From NCBI GenBank assembly GCA_030490835.1, contig CM059971.1:7506938-7570937 (forward strand): DNA of 64,000 nt. The letters are read 5' to 3'. Positions within the stretch are counted from its first letter, which is position 1. Each line of letters begins with the position of its first letter. The notes beneath the pieces are model-generated. The model worked only from the letters and a program-made list of their open reading frames with translations, ran no database searches and was not told the origin of the DNA. The DNA comes from Annona cherimola. Its lineage: Eukaryota; Streptophyta; Magnoliopsida; Magnoliales; Annonaceae. Positions 63,253-64,000 of the stretch are shown here, one piece after another. The position numbers and the translations under genes were made by a program.

Positions 63253-63527
63253 TCACTTTGTGTTTGAAAAATGGTAAAACTTTTGATAAAAACTTTTTGC
63301 CGTAAAAATTGTTAAATTAGTAGAAAATAATGTAATATGATAGGCGTAATAATTAGGAATAAAGAGAATAAAGTTAAAACAGATAAGTTAGTTATATAGG
63401 GAGTTATGTAAAAATGATTAAAAGTAGGATTGTTGTATGGAAAATGTAAAGAAATGATTAAAAAATAAAATAGTTATAGATAATGAAAAGTTTTAGTGAA
63501 AATTTATTTGGTTTCCCAAATACCTCG
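63253..63527 (-). mobile_element. M1 MITE, inverse orientation
   Basis: Begins TTGTGTTTGAAAAATGG and ends GGTTTCCCAAATACC; the interior is the reverse complement of the M1 order (AAAGTTAAAACAGATAAGTTA, GTAAAAATGATTAAAAGTAGG). It is the uninterrupted reference for the split MITE at 25083-30716. Confidence 0.65.
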
Positions 63528-64000
63528 CATTATTTTTTACATCACTTGCTTTATTACATAACCAAGTTTTATTCAAATCAAATATTTGCTTAGGCCTCAT
63601 TTGATTAAAAATATACATTTACGTGTAAATTAGAAAAAAATATTTAGATCAAACAAATATTTGTATAATAAGGGCATGTTGGAAATAGTTATTTTTTTAT
63701 TTCCTATAAAAAATTTTAATACATAGACCATTTATAAATCATAATATTCATCGACTCATATTTTTTTATGGAAAATCAACATATATTTAGTTACGATGCC
63801 AAAATTAAATATCTTGAAATCTTTTATGTACTATATAATTATTTTTAACTTTTTTACCAGTTTCATATTCACCCTCAAATCATATTAAAATTTCAATATC
63901 CTTTCTTACTGCGATGCTACATCCTAAACAGATGGATGTTGTTTATTTCAACCTTCATGCCATGTTTCTCATGCAAATGGCATAAAATCGCTTGCTATTA

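Larger units (their letters stand above)
61913..64000. other. gene-free right edge with dispersed repeats
   Basis: No gene is supported. It holds a 45-bp tandem doubling (62011-62098), two T-like stretches (62745-62970 and 63040-63170) and an inverted M1 MITE (63253-63527). The rest is AT-rich. Confidence 0.45.

Overview
This is nuclear DNA of a flowering plant. It is AT-rich and eukaryotic in style, with intronless plant immune-receptor genes, plant-type mobile elements and no bacterial operon features. The species cannot be fixed from the sequence. Only one gene looks intact: a CC-NBS-LRR (CNL) resistance protein of 1,218 codons on the minus strand (55938-59594).

Layout. (1) 346-36668 holds four minus-strand relics of one family of leucine-rich-repeat receptor-like proteins (RLPs, Cf/Ve type). 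RLP1 (346-2438) lacks its 3' end and has an internal deletion. RLP2 (16015-19385) is full length at the 3' end but 5'-truncated, with frameshifts and stops. RLP4 (20810-21104) is a 295-bp scrap. RLP3 (33267-36668) is almost complete, one 1,133-codon frame broken by just two nonsense codons. (2) Directly upstream of RLP1 sits a 5,900-bp Mutator-like non-autonomous element (2566-8465) with matching ends and a 9-bp target duplication. Inside it are two unrelated tandem-repeat systems, and one of those contains a 438-bp TRIM retroelement. (3) The long gene-free tracts 8.5-14.5 kb and 36.7-45.5 kb are diverged copies of the same RLP upstream flank, and further partial copies run to about 55.6 kb. 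They carry AT-rich MITEs, short dispersed repeats and a tRNA-derived SINE with an empty site in the paralogous copy. (4) A non-coding LTR-type repeat family, called R here, is present three times. One copy (24.3-32.7 kb) was hit by a MITE, and that MITE was then split by a 5,353-bp TG...CA insertion. (5) The CNL gene has a putative 5' intron and a duplicated upstream region (59821-60540 and 61191-61912).

How it fits together. The window reads as a decaying resistance-gene cluster: one working intracellular receptor gene beside cell-surface receptor genes that were duplicated with their flanks, exchanged LRR blocks, and then mostly died by C:G to T:A nonsense changes, small deletions and transposon insertions. 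No tRNA, rRNA, CRISPR array or transposase gene was seen. Repeat boundaries were found by reading sequence copies against each other by eye, so they are approximate unless a target-site duplication is given.
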